A stretch of 64,000 nt of DNA from Callipepla californica brunnescens (lineage: Eukaryota; Chordata; Aves; Galliformes; Odontophoridae), in NCBI GenBank assembly GCA_023055505.1, contig JALIRH010000062.1, forward strand, positions 1,379,157-1,443,156. The letters are read 5' to 3'. The notes beneath the pieces were generated by a model. That model had not been told where the DNA came from. It searched no databases and saw only the letters and a list, made by a program, of their open reading frames with translations. Of this stretch, positions 63,385 through 64,000 are shown piece by piece. The position numbers were made by a program, and so were the translations under genes. How positions within the stretch are numbered: position 1 is the first letter of the stretch; the number at the start of each line of letters is the position of its first letter.

Positions 63385-64000
63385 CTTAATAAAGAAGGAA
63401 AGGGGAAAAAAAAGAGAGAAAGCAATAGCAAAAAGATATGTGTAAGCAATTTTAAGGTAACATATTATCATTGTAATGAGAAAACTTAATGCATCTAATG
63501 AATTTAATGCAACTACAAAAACACAGTTAATCTACATTACATGGGGCATATAAGTATCACTAAATGAGTTCCTGCAAATTTTTCTTACCACCCTTGTTAA
63601 GATTCTATGTAGCAAATATATTACCCATACTACAAACACAGGGCAATTAAATTAATTTTCAATGTCTGATACTCTTGTATCTTGCATAAATACATGAATA
63701 AATATAAATATAAATGTAAATGTAAATATAAAAACAATAATGTTCTTTTTTTTGTGAAGATATATGCATACCTTCTATACATAGATGAAAATAGTCAATT
63801 AATAATGCTTTCTCCATCCATATAAATATAAAATGTACTCTTTTATTTTCTGTATGATACAATAAAACTAAGTAATCTGATGTGATTGTTTAAAAAGCAC
63901 TAACAAAAAATCAGTCAAGTTAATAAATAATAAGTGTGCTGCAGAAACACCTCAAACATTAAACTCCCATTTTTTAAAATTCAAATGTATGAGAAACTGT
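63385..64000 (-). other. PTPRD intron (3' part, continues above 64000)
   Basis: The stretch next to the exon is the polypyrimidine tract and acceptor (TTCTCTCTTTTTTTTCCCC to TTAAG). An AT-rich simple repeat of TAAATA-type units lies at 63694-63736. I see nothing else. Confidence 0.85.
63694..63736. repeat. TAAATA-type simple repeat
   Basis: Alternating AAATAT and AAATGT units. Confidence 0.85.

Noticed and set aside
1..64000. Prokaryotic-style operons, CRISPR arrays, tRNA or rRNA genes
   Set aside because: Searched by eye on both strands; the sequence is a vertebrate intron-exon region, and periodic repeats are microsatellites or CR1 tails.

Overview
The window is a bird nuclear genome segment, most likely galliform. 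It is AT-rich and eukaryotic, with coding sequence split into short exons. It carries many CR1 LINE fragments, whose 3' ends read TTCTATGATTCTATG, and copies of the short mariner element common in chicken-type genomes. It holds part of one protein-coding gene, on the minus strand: PTPRD, a type IIa (LAR family) receptor protein tyrosine phosphatase. In chicken, PTPRD lies on the Z chromosome, so the window may be Z-linked (inference from human 9p/chicken Z synteny, not visible here).

Eight PTPRD exons can be placed to the base from reading frame, AG/GT borders and family homology. In transcript order they are 63384-63175, 60688-60528, 56201-56187 (a 15-nt microexon), 53916-53804, 45746-45649, 33006-32883, 19132-18957 and 4113-3994. 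They total 1017 nt, or 339 codons with the microexon, and every junction is phase-compatible. They encode the membrane-proximal ectodomain with an RKRR processing site, the transmembrane helix, the juxtamembrane segment and wedge, and the first half of phosphatase domain D1 (KNRY, DYINANY, ATQG and KCDQYWP motifs). The WPD loop, the HCSAGVGRTG active site and all of D2 lie below position 1. The ectodomain lies above 64000.

Introns fill more than 98% of the window. Notable contents are: a 4.7-kb mosaic of at least four nested CR1 copies (25944-30680); a CR1 retaining 5' sequence, split by a 547-bp solo endogenous-retrovirus LTR (35396-38000); three mariner copies, two close to complete non-autonomous elements; a ~710-bp pyrimidine tract rich in TTTCC beside a 100-N assembly gap (46859-47690); and two recent tandem duplications (30 bp and 80 bp). 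No tRNA, rRNA, CRISPR, CpG island, promoter or second host gene was recognised. Almost all other open frames are chance or repeat-derived.

The most interesting host feature is the microexon at 56187-56201. It has a UGC-containing upstream element of the kind used by the neural splicing factor SRRM4, and a GAGTAG tandem acceptor that could toggle one serine. I found no previously undescribed multi-gene system; the window is an intron-rich portion of a known synaptic gene.
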